Of a stretch of DNA of 64,000 nucleotides, positions 50,614 through 59,222 are shown piece by piece. The position numbers were made by a program, and so were the translations under genes. Source of the stretch: Pseudomonas sp. (GTDB taxonomy: Bacteria > Pseudomonadota > Gammaproteobacteria > Pseudomonadales > Pseudomonadaceae). The stretch lies in NCBI RefSeq assembly GCF_030150285.1, contig NZ_JASLGE010000043.1, positions 149,369 through 213,368 on the forward strand. The letters are read 5' to 3'. Position 1 is the stretch's first letter. The number at the start of each line of letters is the position of its first letter. The notes beneath the pieces are model-generated. The model searched no databases, was not told where the DNA came from, and was given only the letters and a program-made list of their open reading frames with translations.

Positions 50614-52980
50614 GTGGTGCAGGTAAGGCAGGGCTTTGTCCTCACCCGTCACTGGCGCGATACGCCCGCGGGCACGGAAGTGGAGTTCTGGTTGGCCACC
50701 GATGCGGGGCCGCAGCAACTGCGCTTGCCGTATCAGGTGTGCAATGCGTTTATTCCGGCCGTGCAACGCGAGCAGGCCGAAGCCCTGTTGCAGCATGAGC
50801 GGCATGTTGAGCTGCGGGCGTTGGCGTTGTGTGACTTCCAGTCCCGGCCAGTCCTGGGCGTGTACTGCCGCCAGCAGGGCCAATTGATCGACATTGCCCA
50901 GCGGTTGCGCCGTGCTGGAGTGGATGTGTATGAGGCCGACGTGCGGGCCCCCGAGCGCTACCTGATGGAGCGTTTTATCACGGCCCCCGTGAGTTTCAGC
51001 GGCGAGCTTCAGGCCGACGGTGTGCTGCACAACGCCCGAATGAAACCTCACCCCGATTACCGACCACGCCTGAAGCTGGTGTCGCTGGACATTGAAACCA
51101 GCGCCCAGGGCGACTTGTACTCCATCGCCCTTGAAGGCTGCGGTCAGCGCCAGGTGTACATGCTGGGCAAGGCCACCGACGCCGATACGCCGGTCAATTT
51201 CGACCTGGAATTTTGTGCCACCCGGGGCGAGTTGTTGCACCGCCTGAACCACTGGCTGGCGCTGCACGACCCTGACGCGATCATTGGCTGGAACGTGGTG
51301 CAGTTCGACCTGCGTATTTTGCACGAGCATGCCCGGTGCCTGGGTATACCGCTGCTGCTGGGGCGCGGCGGCAACGAGATGCAATGGCGCGAACACGGCA
51401 CGCGCAAGCAGCATTTCTTTGCCAGCGCGGCGGGTCGCCTGATCATCGACGGCATCGAGTCGCTGCGCTCGGCCACCTGGTCGTTCCCGTCTTTTAGCCT
51501 GGAAAACGTTGCGCAAACCTTGCTGGGAGAAGGCAAGGACATCAGCACGCCGTACCAGCGCATGGACGAAATCAACCGCATGTTTGCCGAGGACAAGCCG
51601 GCCCTGGCGCGTTACAACCTTAAAGACTGCGAGCTGGTGACGCGCATCTTTGAGAAAACCGAGCTGCTGACCTTCCTGTTGGAGCGTGCTTCGGTGACCG
51701 GGTTACCGGCCGATCGCAGCGGCGGCTCGGTGGCGGCGTTTTACCATTTGTACATGCCGTTGATGCACCGCCAGGGCTTTGTCGCCCCGAACCTGGGGGA
51801 GAAGCCGCCCCAGGCCAGCCCGGGCGGGTTTGTCATGGACTCGCGGCCTGGCTTGTATGAGTCGGTGCTGGTATTCGACTACAAGAGCCTATACCCGTCG
51901 ATTATTCGCACCTTTTTGATCGACCCGCTGGGGCTGGTCGAAGGCCTGCGCGACCCCAGCGATGAAGCGTCTGTGCCGGGTTTTCGCGGGGCCCGTTTTT
52001 CCCGCACGCGGCATTGCCTGCCGGCCATTATCGAGCGCGTGGCCAACGGCCGTGAAGTGGCCAAGCGCGAGAAAAACGCGCCCTTGTCTCAGGCCCTGAA
52101 AATCATCATGAATGCGTTTTACGGCGTATTGGGCTCCAGCGGCTGCCGGTTTTTCGACACGCGCCTGGCGTCGTCCATCACCCTGCGCGGCCACGAGATC
52201 ATGCTCAAGACCCGGGCGTTGATCGAAGCGCAGGGCTTTAGCGTGATTTACGGTGACACCGATTCGACCTTTGTGTGGCTGCGCAGCGAACACAGCGAAG
52301 CCGAGGCGACGCGTATCGGCCGTGAGCTGGTGGCCCATGTCAATCAGTGGTGGCGGGCCCATGTGCAAGAGACCTACGGGCTTCACAGCGCGCTGGAATT
52401 GCAGTTTGAAACCCACTACACGCGGTTTTTGATGCCCACCATTCGCGGCGCTGAAGAAGGCAGCAAGAAGCGTTACGCGGGGCTGGTGGTGCGGGCCGAC
52501 GGCGAGCGCGAGATGGTCTACAAGGGCCTGGAAACAGTGCGCAGTGACTGGTCGCCGCTGGCCCGGCAATTTCAGCAGGCGTTGTACCAGCGTATTTTTG
52601 ATCGCCAGCCGTATCAGGCGTATGTGCGCGATTTCGTACGCAGCACCCTGGCGGGCGAGCATGACGAGCTGCTGATTTACCGCAAGCGCCTGCGCCGCCC
52701 GCTGGACGACTACGAGCGCAACGTGCCGCCCCATGTGCGCGCGGCACGGCTGGCCGATGAGTACAACGACCAGCAGGGCCGGCCCCGGCAGTACCAGAGC
52801 GGCGGCAGCATCCGTTACCTGATCACCGTGGCGGGGCCGCAGCCGCTGGAAAACCTCACCGCGCCGGTGGACTACGACCACTACCTCACCCGGCAACTGC
52901 AACCGGTGGCCGATGCGATTCTGGTGTTTGTCGACGACGACTTCAGCGCCCTGGTGGGCGGGCAGATGGGCCTGTTTTAA
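50614..52980 (+). CDS. polB: DNA polymerase II (family B)
   Basis: 788 aa from the GTG at 50614, preceded by GAGG. Family B motifs are complete: exonuclease motif LDIETS near residue 156, polymerase motif A DYKSLYPSIIRTF, motif B KIIMNAFYGVLGS and motif C YGDTDSTF. It is a proofreading polymerase used in DNA-damage tolerance and replication restart, in E. coli induced by LexA. No clear LexA box was seen. Its last 4 bp overlap the stop of the convergent small gene. Confidence 0.95.
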   Translation: MVQVRQGFVLTRHWRDTPAGTEVEFWLATDAGPQQLRLPYQVCNAFIPAVQREQAEALLQHERHVELRALALCDFQSRPVLGVYCRQQGQLIDIAQRLRRAGVDVYEADVRAPERYLMERFITAPVSFSGELQADGVLHNARMKPHPDYRPRLKLVSLDIETSAQGDLYSIALEGCGQRQVYMLGKATDADTPVNFDLEFCATRGELLHRLNHWLALHDPDAIIGWNVVQFDLRILHEHARCLGIPLLLGRGGNEMQWREHGTRKQHFFASAAGRLIIDGIESLRSATWSFPSFSLENVAQTLLGEGKDISTPYQRMDEINRMFAEDKPALARYNLKDCELVTRIFEKTELLTFLLERASVTGLPADRSGGSVAAFYHLYMPLMHRQGFVAPNLGEKPPQASPGGFVMDSRPGLYESVLVFDYKSLYPSIIRTFLIDPLGLVEGLRDPSDEASVPGFRGARFSRTRHCLPAIIERVANGREVAKREKNAPLSQALKIIMNAFYGVLGSSGCRFFDTRLASSITLRGHEIMLKTRALIEAQGFSVIYGDTDSTFVWLRSEHSEAEATRIGRELVAHVNQWWRAHVQETYGLHSALELQFETHYTRFLMPTIRGAEEGSKKRYAGLVVRADGEREMVYKGLETVRSDWSPLARQFQQALYQRIFDRQPYQAYVRDFVRSTLAGEHDELLIYRKRLRRPLDDYERNVPPHVRAARLADEYNDQQGRPRQYQSGGSIRYLITVAGPQPLENLTAPVDYDHYLTRQLQPVADAILVFVDDDFSALVGGQMGLF

Positions 52981-53255
52981 GCGCCCTTGGCGGCGGCCAG
53001 TTCCCTGGAGCGGGCACGGTCTTTAGCGGCCTTGGCTTCAACCGCCAGGCACTCCAGGCAGAATTGCTCGGCGTAGGTCATAAAAATTTCAGTGGTGTCG
53101 CCTTTGATCGTGCGTGACCCGGCGAGGATGTAGCGCATGCGTTTTTCGGTGGCACCGATGCGCTGGGCAATCCAGCCCGGCGTCTGGCCGATGCGGTCGA
53201 CCAGTTTGTTAGCGTATTCGGTGTCGGGGTTGTAGCGTTCAGCGTTGGGGTACAT
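52977..53255 (-). CDS. Small HTH-like hypothetical protein
   Basis: 92 aa. The segment KLVDRIGQTPGWIAQRIGATEKRMRYILAGSRTIKGD reads like a helix-turn-helix resembling short Cro/CI-type domains, and the C-terminus is a charged helix (AKAAKDRARSRELAAAKG). No specific family was recognised. It is convergent with polB and overlaps its stop. Its role, perhaps regulatory, is unknown. Confidence 0.7.
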   Translation of the reverse strand: MYPNAERYNPDTEYANKLVDRIGQTPGWIAQRIGATEKRMRYILAGSRTIKGDTTEIFMTYAEQFCLECLAVEAKAAKDRARSRELAAAKGA

Positions 53256-53351
53256 AGGGGTTCCATGTGCGGGGGAGTAAAGCAGGGCGGCAGGGTACTC
53301 CTTTTCCGCGGGCCGGGCTTGCTGCCGTGCCGGGCGCGACGCTTAAACCGC

Positions 53352-54101
53352 TCAGCGGCGGCTTTCGCGGTACTGGCTGGGCGACAGACTGGTGAGTGCG
53401 CGGAACTGGCGGCTGAAGGCGCTGTGATCGGTGTAGCCGCAGCGCAGGGCAATGTCGGTGATGGGCAGCTCGGTGTGCAGCAGCAGCCGCGAGGACTCTT
53501 CAAGGCGCGCCTTGTGGATCATCTGCCTGGGCGTGAGCTGGAACACCCGTTTGCAGTTGCGCTCCAGTTGCGCCACTGACACCCCGGCGATGGCGGTCAG
53601 TTCAGCGAGGGCGATGGGGCGGGCAAAGTGTTCGCGAATATAGGCGTCCACAGCGGCCAGTTTCTGAAACGCCGGGTGGCCCGACTGCGGCAGTTGCAGG
53701 TCGCGGGAGATGCCCGCCAGGCCGACGATGCGGTCTTCGGTGTCGCGCAACGCCAGTTTGTGGGTCAGGCACCAGACCGGCTGGTTGCCGAAATACAGGT
53801 GCAGTTCCAACTGGTCGGCCAGGGTGCGGCCGCTGGTCAGCACTCGGCGATCCTGCTCGGTGTACAGCGGGCCGAAGCGCTGGGGGAACACCCGCTCGGC
53901 GGTCAGGCCCAGCAGTTCATGGCTGTGCTTGAAACCGCAGCGGCGGGCCAGGGTCTGGTTGACAAAGGCATAGCGGGCCTCGCTGTCCTTGATGAAAAAC
54001 ACCACATCCGAGAGCGTATCGAGCAACGGTGCAATCGGTTGCAGGCTACTGAGCAGGGTCGGCAAATCACACGGTTTGAACGGGCTGAGCGAAGCGTACA
54101 T
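53352..54101 (-). CDS. PAS-AraC family transcriptional regulator
   Basis: 249 aa from the ATG at 54101 (MYASLSPFKP). The N-terminal half is a PAS domain (LSDVVFFIKDSEARYAFVNQTLARRCGF, ending IVGLAGISRDL), and the C-terminal 100 residues are an AraC double HTH (LAELTAIAGVSVAQLERNCKRVFQ, then ITDIALRCGYTDHSAFSRQFRALTSLSPSQYR). The gene is the last of the minus-strand hydroxyproline cluster and may regulate it, as an LhpR-like AraC activator does in P. aeruginosa. PAS suggests response to a small ligand or redox state. Confidence 0.88.
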   Translation of the reverse strand: MYASLSPFKPCDLPTLLSSLQPIAPLLDTLSDVVFFIKDSEARYAFVNQTLARRCGFKHSHELLGLTAERVFPQRFGPLYTEQDRRVLTSGRTLADQLELHLYFGNQPVWCLTHKLALRDTEDRIVGLAGISRDLQLPQSGHPAFQKLAAVDAYIREHFARPIALAELTAIAGVSVAQLERNCKRVFQLTPRQMIHKARLEESSRLLLHTELPITDIALRCGYTDHSAFSRQFRALTSLSPSQYRESRR

Positions 54102-54175
54102 GGTGCTGTCGGTCTGATGGCAATCAGCCGGATCATAGTCATTTGGCTCCCCGGCCGATACCCCCGCGCCCGGAT

Positions 54176-55432
54176 TCATGCGGGCGGGGTCTCGTCCAGG
54201 CACAGCAAGGTGTCAATGCGCGCGGGGCTGAAGGGCGGCCGGGGGGCCGGGGTTTGCCAGCCAAACAGGTGGGCCACGGCCCCGCCGCACACACGGCCTT
54301 GGCACGCGCCCATGCCGCAGCGGGTGGCCAGTTTGGCCTCGCGCCAGTCGCGGTGGCCGACGAGGTCGGCGTAGGCCACGTCCTCACAGCGGCACACCAG
54401 CGTGTCGGCCCGGGGCAGTTGCTTGAGCGTCGGGTTGAGGGCGAAGGCGCGGTTCAGTGTGCGGGCAAACCCTTGCCAGCGCGCACGCCGAGGCCACAGC
54501 GCCTGTGCGGCCTGGCGCGCGCCGACGGCGGCGTGGCCGGCAATAGCGCCCTCGACCAACGCCAGTTCACTGCCGCCAAAACCGGTGCATTCGCCGGCGG
54601 CGTAATGGTCGTCCCGTGTGCTGCGCTGCCACGCATCCACCGCCAGCGCCTGGCCGTCGAGGGCGTAACCCAGTGCCTGGCCCAATTGGGTATTGGGAAT
54701 CAGGCCGAAACCACAGGCCAGACGGTCGCAGGCCAACTCCACGGTTTTACCCTGATGCTGCAGGCGTACACCTTCCAATCGCTCGTGGCCCAGTGCGGCA
54801 ACCACCTGGGTGGCGGTGCGGTAACGGGCGTCAAACAGGCTGAACGATTGCAGCCACTTATGCGGCCAACGCGGCAGGTGTGCGGCGAAACCGGCCACGG
54901 CTCCCAGCGCAGCTTGTTCGGCGATGCGCACGATCTGCGCGCCGTTGTGCCGGGCGGTGGCGGCGCTGGCCAGCAATAACGGGCCGCTGCCCGCAATCAC
55001 TACGCGCTCGCCCGCCACCGGCATACCGCCCTTGATCAGCGCTTGCAAGCCGCCCGCTCCCGTGACACCGGGCAAAGTCCAGCCCGGAAACGGCAACAGC
55101 AACTCACGGGCACCGGTGCACAGAATCAGCCGGTCATAGGTGAGGGTCCAGCCGCGTTCGTCGTTTTCCACCAGCAACTGTTTGGCCCCGGCGCAGGCGA
55201 TCACGCGGGTGCTGTTGTACAGGTGAATATTGCTCATGCGCAGCAGCGCCTCCCGCTGCTCGCGAGCCTGGCGGGGCAGGGCGGCTTGTGGGCCGTCGCG
55301 CCAGATCTGGCCGCCCGGCAGCGGGTTGTCATCGAGCAGCACAATCCGCGCGCCACTGGCGGCAGCGGCGAGCGCGGCGGCCATGCCGGCCGGGCCCGCG
55401 CCGATAATCAACAGATCGGTGTGTTCCGTCAT
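54176..55432 (-). CDS. D-hydroxyproline dehydrogenase subunit, FAD/NAD(P)-binding oxidoreductase with [2Fe-2S] domain
   Basis: 418 aa from the ATG at 55432. LLIIGAGPAGMAAALAAAASG near residue 8 binds FAD, and a BFD-type [2Fe-2S] domain lies at the C-terminus (LVCRCEDVAY, then RCGMGACQGRVCG). The pattern is that of the OoxA/HcnB-type subunit of multi-subunit D-amino-acid dehydrogenases. It would pass electrons from the partner subunit to the respiratory chain. The gene overlaps the [2Fe-2S] subunit gene by 4 bp. In the hydroxyproline cluster this is a subunit of D-hydroxyproline dehydrogenase. Confidence 0.88.
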   Translation of the reverse strand: MTEHTDLLIIGAGPAGMAAALAAAASGARIVLLDDNPLPGGQIWRDGPQAALPRQAREQREALLRMSNIHLYNSTRVIACAGAKQLLVENDERGWTLTYDRLILCTGARELLLPFPGWTLPGVTGAGGLQALIKGGMPVAGERVVIAGSGPLLLASAATARHNGAQIVRIAEQAALGAVAGFAAHLPRWPHKWLQSFSLFDARYRTATQVVAALGHERLEGVRLQHQGKTVELACDRLACGFGLIPNTQLGQALGYALDGQALAVDAWQRSTRDDHYAAGECTGFGGSELALVEGAIAGHAAVGARQAAQALWPRRARWQGFARTLNRAFALNPTLKQLPRADTLVCRCEDVAYADLVGHRDWREAKLATRCGMGACQGRVCGGAVAHLFGWQTPAPRPPFSPARIDTLLCLDETPPA

Positions 55433-55665
55433 GGCTGGGTCTCTACGTGCATGCCGTCCTGGCACAGCGTTTGGCAGGCGAGGCGACGGCGGCCGTCGAT
55501 GGTCACGCGGCATTCCTGACAAATGCCCATGCCGCACAACGGTGCCCGGCGCTGGCCGCTGACCGAGGTGCGGCTGCTGCCATCGCCACCCAGCCTCAGG
55601 GCGGCGGCCACCGAGGTGCCGGGGGCCACGCGCAGGGGTTGGCCATTGAGCATCAACTCAGGCAT
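55429..55665 (-). CDS. D-hydroxyproline dehydrogenase [2Fe-2S] subunit
   Basis: 78 aa from the ATG at 55665 (MPELMLNGQPLRVAPGTS), 8 bp after GGAGG; an in-frame TTG 18 bp upstream lies before that site. A plant-type [2Fe-2S] pattern is visible in PLCGMGICQECRVTIDG with a later Cys in ACQT. It is the small electron-transfer subunit (HcnA/SoxA-like). It overlaps both flanking dehydrogenase genes. Confidence 0.88.
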   Translation of the reverse strand: MPELMLNGQPLRVAPGTSVAAALRLGGDGSSRTSVSGQRRAPLCGMGICQECRVTIDGRRRLACQTLCQDGMHVETQP

Positions 55666-56773
55666 GGGCAAGGCCTCCGGCAAAACGTTCGGGCAAATAA
55701 GGGTCGGCTCGCAACGGCGAGGCTTCGTTGAACATCTGGGCCATCAAGACATCGGCCGTGCCGGGGGCCGTGGTGACGCCCAGGCCTTCATGGCCCACCG
55801 CCAGCCACACACCCTTGCGTTGCGGGTGCTCACCCACCAGTGGCATGCCGTCGGGGCTCGCGGCGCGAAAGCCGGTCCAGGCGCGAATGCCATTAAGCTG
55901 CGCGAGCCCGGGCATGTACTCGGTGGCCCGCTTGAGCATTTTGGCGAGCATCCAGCCTTCGACCGCCGGGTCGGTGGTGCCAAACTGGCGCGACGCCCCG
56001 ATAAATAATTGCCCGGTGGGGCGTGGCTGGATATTGCAAGCCGTCGACGGCCCGGTCGCCGTGTGCGCGCTGGTCACGTAACCCAGTTCCACCAGCGTAT
56101 GGGTGACGGTGCCGGGGTAGCGGTCGGTGATCAGCAAGTGGCCTTTTTTCGGTTCGATGGGTAGCTCTGGGCACAGCTCGGTGGCCTGTATGCCGTTGGC
56201 CAGCACCACGGCGTCGGCACTGAGCCAGTGGCCGTCCGCCAGCCGTACGCGGCTGCCGTCGACTTCCACCACCCGTGCCCGGCGCTGTTCGATGCCCGGT
56301 GTGTCGAGCATCCAGCGCGCGGTGGCTGGGGCGTACAAAATACCGTCGCCGGTGATCAGCAGGCCGCCTTCCAACCCTTCGCGCAGGGCCGGCTCACGCT
56401 CACGCAGGGCGCTGCTGCCGATCAGTTCACAGGCCACGCCGTGGGCCTGCAGGGTGTCGTATTTGGTCTGCGCCACGGCCATTTCTTCGGGGTTGGCGGC
56501 CAGCCACAGCGTACCGTTGCTGCGGTAGGCGCACCCGTCGGGCAGGTGCGGCCCGTGCTCGCGCCAGCGCTGCAGCGAGTGTTGGGTGAGGGCCAGTTCC
56601 GCCGGGTTGTCATCGAGCACCAGCAAATGGCCCATGCCCGCCGCCGTCGCGCCGTGCAGGCCGGCGTCGAGCACCAGCACGCGCTGCCCGCGGCGGGCCA
56701 GTGCCTGGGCACAGGCCGCGCCGACAATGCCCGCGCCGATCACGATGACATCGGCTACGCGGCCGTGGGTCAT
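55658..56773 (-). CDS. D-hydroxyproline dehydrogenase catalytic subunit (DadA-like FAD oxidoreductase)
   Basis: 371 aa. VADVIVIGAGIVGAACAQALARRG near residue 6 is the FAD-binding motif, and the C-terminal IRAWTGFRAASPDGMPLVGEHPQRKG is the typical end of D-amino-acid/glycine oxidases. It oxidises cis-4-hydroxy-D-proline to pyrroline-4-hydroxy-2-carboxylate. Its start overlaps the epimerase stop by 4 bp, which links substrate formation and use. Confidence 0.9.
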   Translation of the reverse strand: MTHGRVADVIVIGAGIVGAACAQALARRGQRVLVLDAGLHGATAAGMGHLLVLDDNPAELALTQHSLQRWREHGPHLPDGCAYRSNGTLWLAANPEEMAVAQTKYDTLQAHGVACELIGSSALREREPALREGLEGGLLITGDGILYAPATARWMLDTPGIEQRRARVVEVDGSRVRLADGHWLSADAVVLANGIQATELCPELPIEPKKGHLLITDRYPGTVTHTLVELGYVTSAHTATGPSTACNIQPRPTGQLFIGASRQFGTTDPAVEGWMLAKMLKRATEYMPGLAQLNGIRAWTGFRAASPDGMPLVGEHPQRKGVWLAVGHEGLGVTTAPGTADVLMAQMFNEASPLRADPYLPERFAGGLAHA

Positions 56774-57702
56774 GGGCGAATGCCCCAGGCGAAGGGATCG
56801 TCCTGTTCAATGATCAGGCTGGCTTCGGCACTGATATAGGCGCGGCCGCGAATGGTTGGCACGATGCGCTCGCCGGCCCATTCATACGAACCCTCGAACT
56901 GGCTGCCGATGACGCTGGCCTGACGCCAGATCTGGCCCGGTTGCAGCTTGCCGTCGGCGGCCAGGCACGCCAGCTTGGCGCTGGTGCCGGTGCCGCACGG
57001 GGAGCGGTCATAGGCCTTGCCGGGGCATAGCACGTAGTTGCGGCTGTCGGCTTGGGCGTCGTCGGCAAACAGTTCGATATGGTCGATCAGGCCGCCGTCT
57101 TCACCGCGAATACCTTGGGCTTCCAGGGCCTGCTGCACGGCGTAGGTGTAGGCGGTCAGGGCGTCGATGTTATCGCCCGCGATGCGCTGGCCGTGGTCGG
57201 CAATGAGGAAAAACCAGTTGCCGCCCCACGCCACATCGCCCGTGACCTGGCCGATACCCGGGACCTGCAGGCTCAAGGCCTGGCGGTAGCGGTAAGACGG
57301 CACGTTGCGCACGCTCACCGAATGGTCGTCGTGCAGGGTGGCTTGCACAGTGCCCACCGGGGTTTCGATGCTGTGCACGCCAGGGCCGATTTTGCCCAGG
57401 TGGGCCAGCGAGGCGACCAGGCCGATGGTGCCGTGGCCGCACATGCCCAGGTAACCGGTGTTATTAAAAAAGATCACCCCGGCGCAGGCGCTCGGGTCTA
57501 CCGGCTCGCACAACAACGCGCCCACCAGCACATCACTGCCCCGGGGTTCGAGTACACACGCGGCGCGCCACGCATCATGCTGCTCGGCCAACCGCTGGCG
57601 GCGCTCGGCCATGCTGCCGGTGCCCAAGTCGGGAAAGCCAGCGGTGACCAGCCGGGTGGGTTCGCCGCCCGTGTGGGAATCGATTACGGTGATGCGTTTC
57701 AT
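56770..57702 (-). CDS. lhpA: 4-hydroxyproline 2-epimerase
   Basis: 310 aa from the ATG at 57702 (MKRITVIDSHTGGEPTRLV). It belongs to the proline racemase family and carries both catalytic Cys: Cys88 in YLGMCGHGTIG and Cys236 in SPCGTGTSAK, as in the P. aeruginosa hydroxyproline epimerase. It converts trans-4-hydroxy-L-proline to the cis-4-hydroxy-D form. It is followed by the dehydrogenase subunits and preceded by the GntR regulator. Confidence 0.93.
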   Translation of the reverse strand: MKRITVIDSHTGGEPTRLVTAGFPDLGTGSMAERRQRLAEQHDAWRAACVLEPRGSDVLVGALLCEPVDPSACAGVIFFNNTGYLGMCGHGTIGLVASLAHLGKIGPGVHSIETPVGTVQATLHDDHSVSVRNVPSYRYRQALSLQVPGIGQVTGDVAWGGNWFFLIADHGQRIAGDNIDALTAYTYAVQQALEAQGIRGEDGGLIDHIELFADDAQADSRNYVLCPGKAYDRSPCGTGTSAKLACLAADGKLQPGQIWRQASVIGSQFEGSYEWAGERIVPTIRGRAYISAEASLIIEQDDPFAWGIRP

Positions 57703-57815
57703 AGAAGGGCCACGTCCATGGGTTTGGGAGAGCACTAGCGTGGCGGGTAGCGGGTGTTTGCGGCTTGATGGATTTGCGCCGCGCGGATGACGAAATCAGC
57801 ACAGCGGGAGCCGGT

Positions 57816-58487
57816 TCAGTGGCTTTGTGGCAGGTGCTCAAACAACGTTTGACAGACCCCGGCAATGTGCTCGTCAAGCAGGCTAACAGCCCGTTCCACA
57901 TCGCCGGCGCGGCAGGCGTCGAGGATCTCGCGGTGCTCGTGGTCGGCCCGTACTTTGCCTGCTGACAGGCTCATTTGCAGGCGCAGGTAGCGCTCCAGTT
58001 TGTCGTTGACCGAACGAATCAGGCTGATCATGAACGGGCGTTGCGCCGGTTCGTAGAGGCAGGCATGCAGTTCCCAGTTCAGTTCGGCCCAGCGGCCCAC
58101 GTCTTCCTCGCCCACAAACTCCTGGCAAATCTGCTCGGCGCGGGCGAAGGTTTCTTCGGTCATATTGGGAATGGCCAGGCGCAGTAGCTTGTCTTCAAGC
58201 AGCATGCGCACTTCAAACATCTGCGCCAGCTCGGCATCGGAAATACGCGTGACCATGGCCCCGCGATTGCGCTGGAACATCACCAGCCCTTCCGCCTCAA
58301 GACGCTTGAGGGCCTCGCGCACCGGGATTTTGCTGACATTGAACTGGCGGGCAATGTCGTCCTGGCGAATCGGCTCGTCTTCGTCAAAATGCCCGGCCAC
58401 GATGGCATCGCGCAGGTGGCGAGTGATGATTTCCGATGTGGAGGGCGAGTTGCCCAGGTCGGGGGCGTTGAGTTTGGGTAGGGCCAC
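57816..58487 (-). CDS. GntR family (FadR/FCD) regulator
   Basis: 223 aa. An N-terminal winged helix (RQDDIARQFNVSKIPVREALKRLEAEGLV) is followed by an FCD ligand domain (ELNWELHACLYEPAQRPFMISLI, then DHEHREILDACRAGD). It lies at the head of the minus-strand hydroxyproline genes, about 110 bp upstream of the epimerase, and a dyad-like motif lies upstream of its start. A hydroxyproline-responsive repressor is likely but inferred. Confidence 0.9.
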   Translation of the reverse strand: MALPKLNAPDLGNSPSTSEIITRHLRDAIVAGHFDEDEPIRQDDIARQFNVSKIPVREALKRLEAEGLVMFQRNRGAMVTRISDAELAQMFEVRMLLEDKLLRLAIPNMTEETFARAEQICQEFVGEEDVGRWAELNWELHACLYEPAQRPFMISLIRSVNDKLERYLRLQMSLSAGKVRADHEHREILDACRAGDVERAVSLLDEHIAGVCQTLFEHLPQSH

Positions 58488-58521
58488 GGTAAGGATTGTT
58501 CGCTCTAAAAATGGATATGGT

Positions 58522-58535
58522 ATACGAATTGATAC
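58522..58535. promoter_or_regulatory. Shared operator-like motif (hydroxyproline GntR promoter)
   Basis: ATACGAATTGATAC, within GTATACGAATTGATAC (a GTAT-N8-ATAC dyad), lies about 40 bp upstream of the GntR start. It matches 50000-50013 at 12 of 14 positions. Confidence 0.55.
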
Positions 58536-58651
58536 ACCTATTCCTTGTGCCGGTGGTCAGCTTGTGACGTGTGTGTCGTAAAAATTGTGGATTCGGTCGC
58601 AAATGGAACGGTAGGGGGGTTGCTTGTGGCGGGGTATTATCCGATATATGA

Positions 58652-58670
58652 TTGGTAACAATTATCATTC
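58652..58670. promoter_or_regulatory. Fur-box-like site upstream of fecI
   Basis: TTGGTAACAATTATCATTC resembles the Fur consensus (AATTATCATT core) and lies 16 bp upstream of the fecI start, where it would allow iron repression of the whole sigma-receptor system. Confidence 0.65.
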
Positions 58671-58685
58671 GTAAGATTTGTTTTC

Positions 58686-59222
58686 ATGGCCAGCCCCCTC
58701 GAACCTGTGTCCACGCCTTGCAACGTCTCGGATCTGTACATTGCCCACCACGGCTGGATTCGCCAGTGGCTCAGCAAAAAACTGGGCAATACCAGCGATG
58801 CCGCTGAGTTGGCGCACGATGTGTTTGTGCGCCTGTTGGTCCAGCCCAGAACCTTTACCAATGACAGCCACGCCCGCGCGTACCTGAGTGCGATGTCGCG
58901 GCATGTGTGCGTGGATTTCTGGCGGCGCAAGCAGGTCGAGCGGGCATGGGCTGAAGTGCTAAGCCAGCGTCCGGAGCAGCATTCACCTTCCGAAGAGCAT
59001 CGGGCCCTGGTGCTGGAGGCGTTGCAGCAATTGCAGGCCATGCTCGACCGCTTGCCGGGCAAAGTCGCTCAGGCTTTTTGCCTGGCACAGCTTGAGGGTT
59101 TGAACTACCGCCAGATTGGCGAGCGCCTGGGGGTCAGCGAGCGCACGGTGACCAAATACATGGCCCAGGCCATGTTGCAGTGCCTGCTGCTGGAAGTTGA
59201 GCTTGAAGGGGCGTTGCTGTGA
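58686..59222 (+). CDS. FecI-type ECF sigma factor
   Basis: 178 aa. Region 2 (ISNTSDAAELAHDVFVRLLVQPRTF-like sequence, SHARAYLSAMSRHVCVDFWRRKQVERAW) and region 4 (LDRLPGKVAQAFCLAQLEGLNYRQIGERLGVSERTVTKYMAQAM) are clear. It should transcribe the receptor gene downstream once activated by FecR. Its stop overlaps the fecR start (GTGA). Confidence 0.93.
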   Translation: MASPLEPVSTPCNVSDLYIAHHGWIRQWLSKKLGNTSDAAELAHDVFVRLLVQPRTFTNDSHARAYLSAMSRHVCVDFWRRKQVERAWAEVLSQRPEQHSPSEEHRALVLEALQQLQAMLDRLPGKVAQAFCLAQLEGLNYRQIGERLGVSERTVTKYMAQAMLQCLLLEVELEGALL

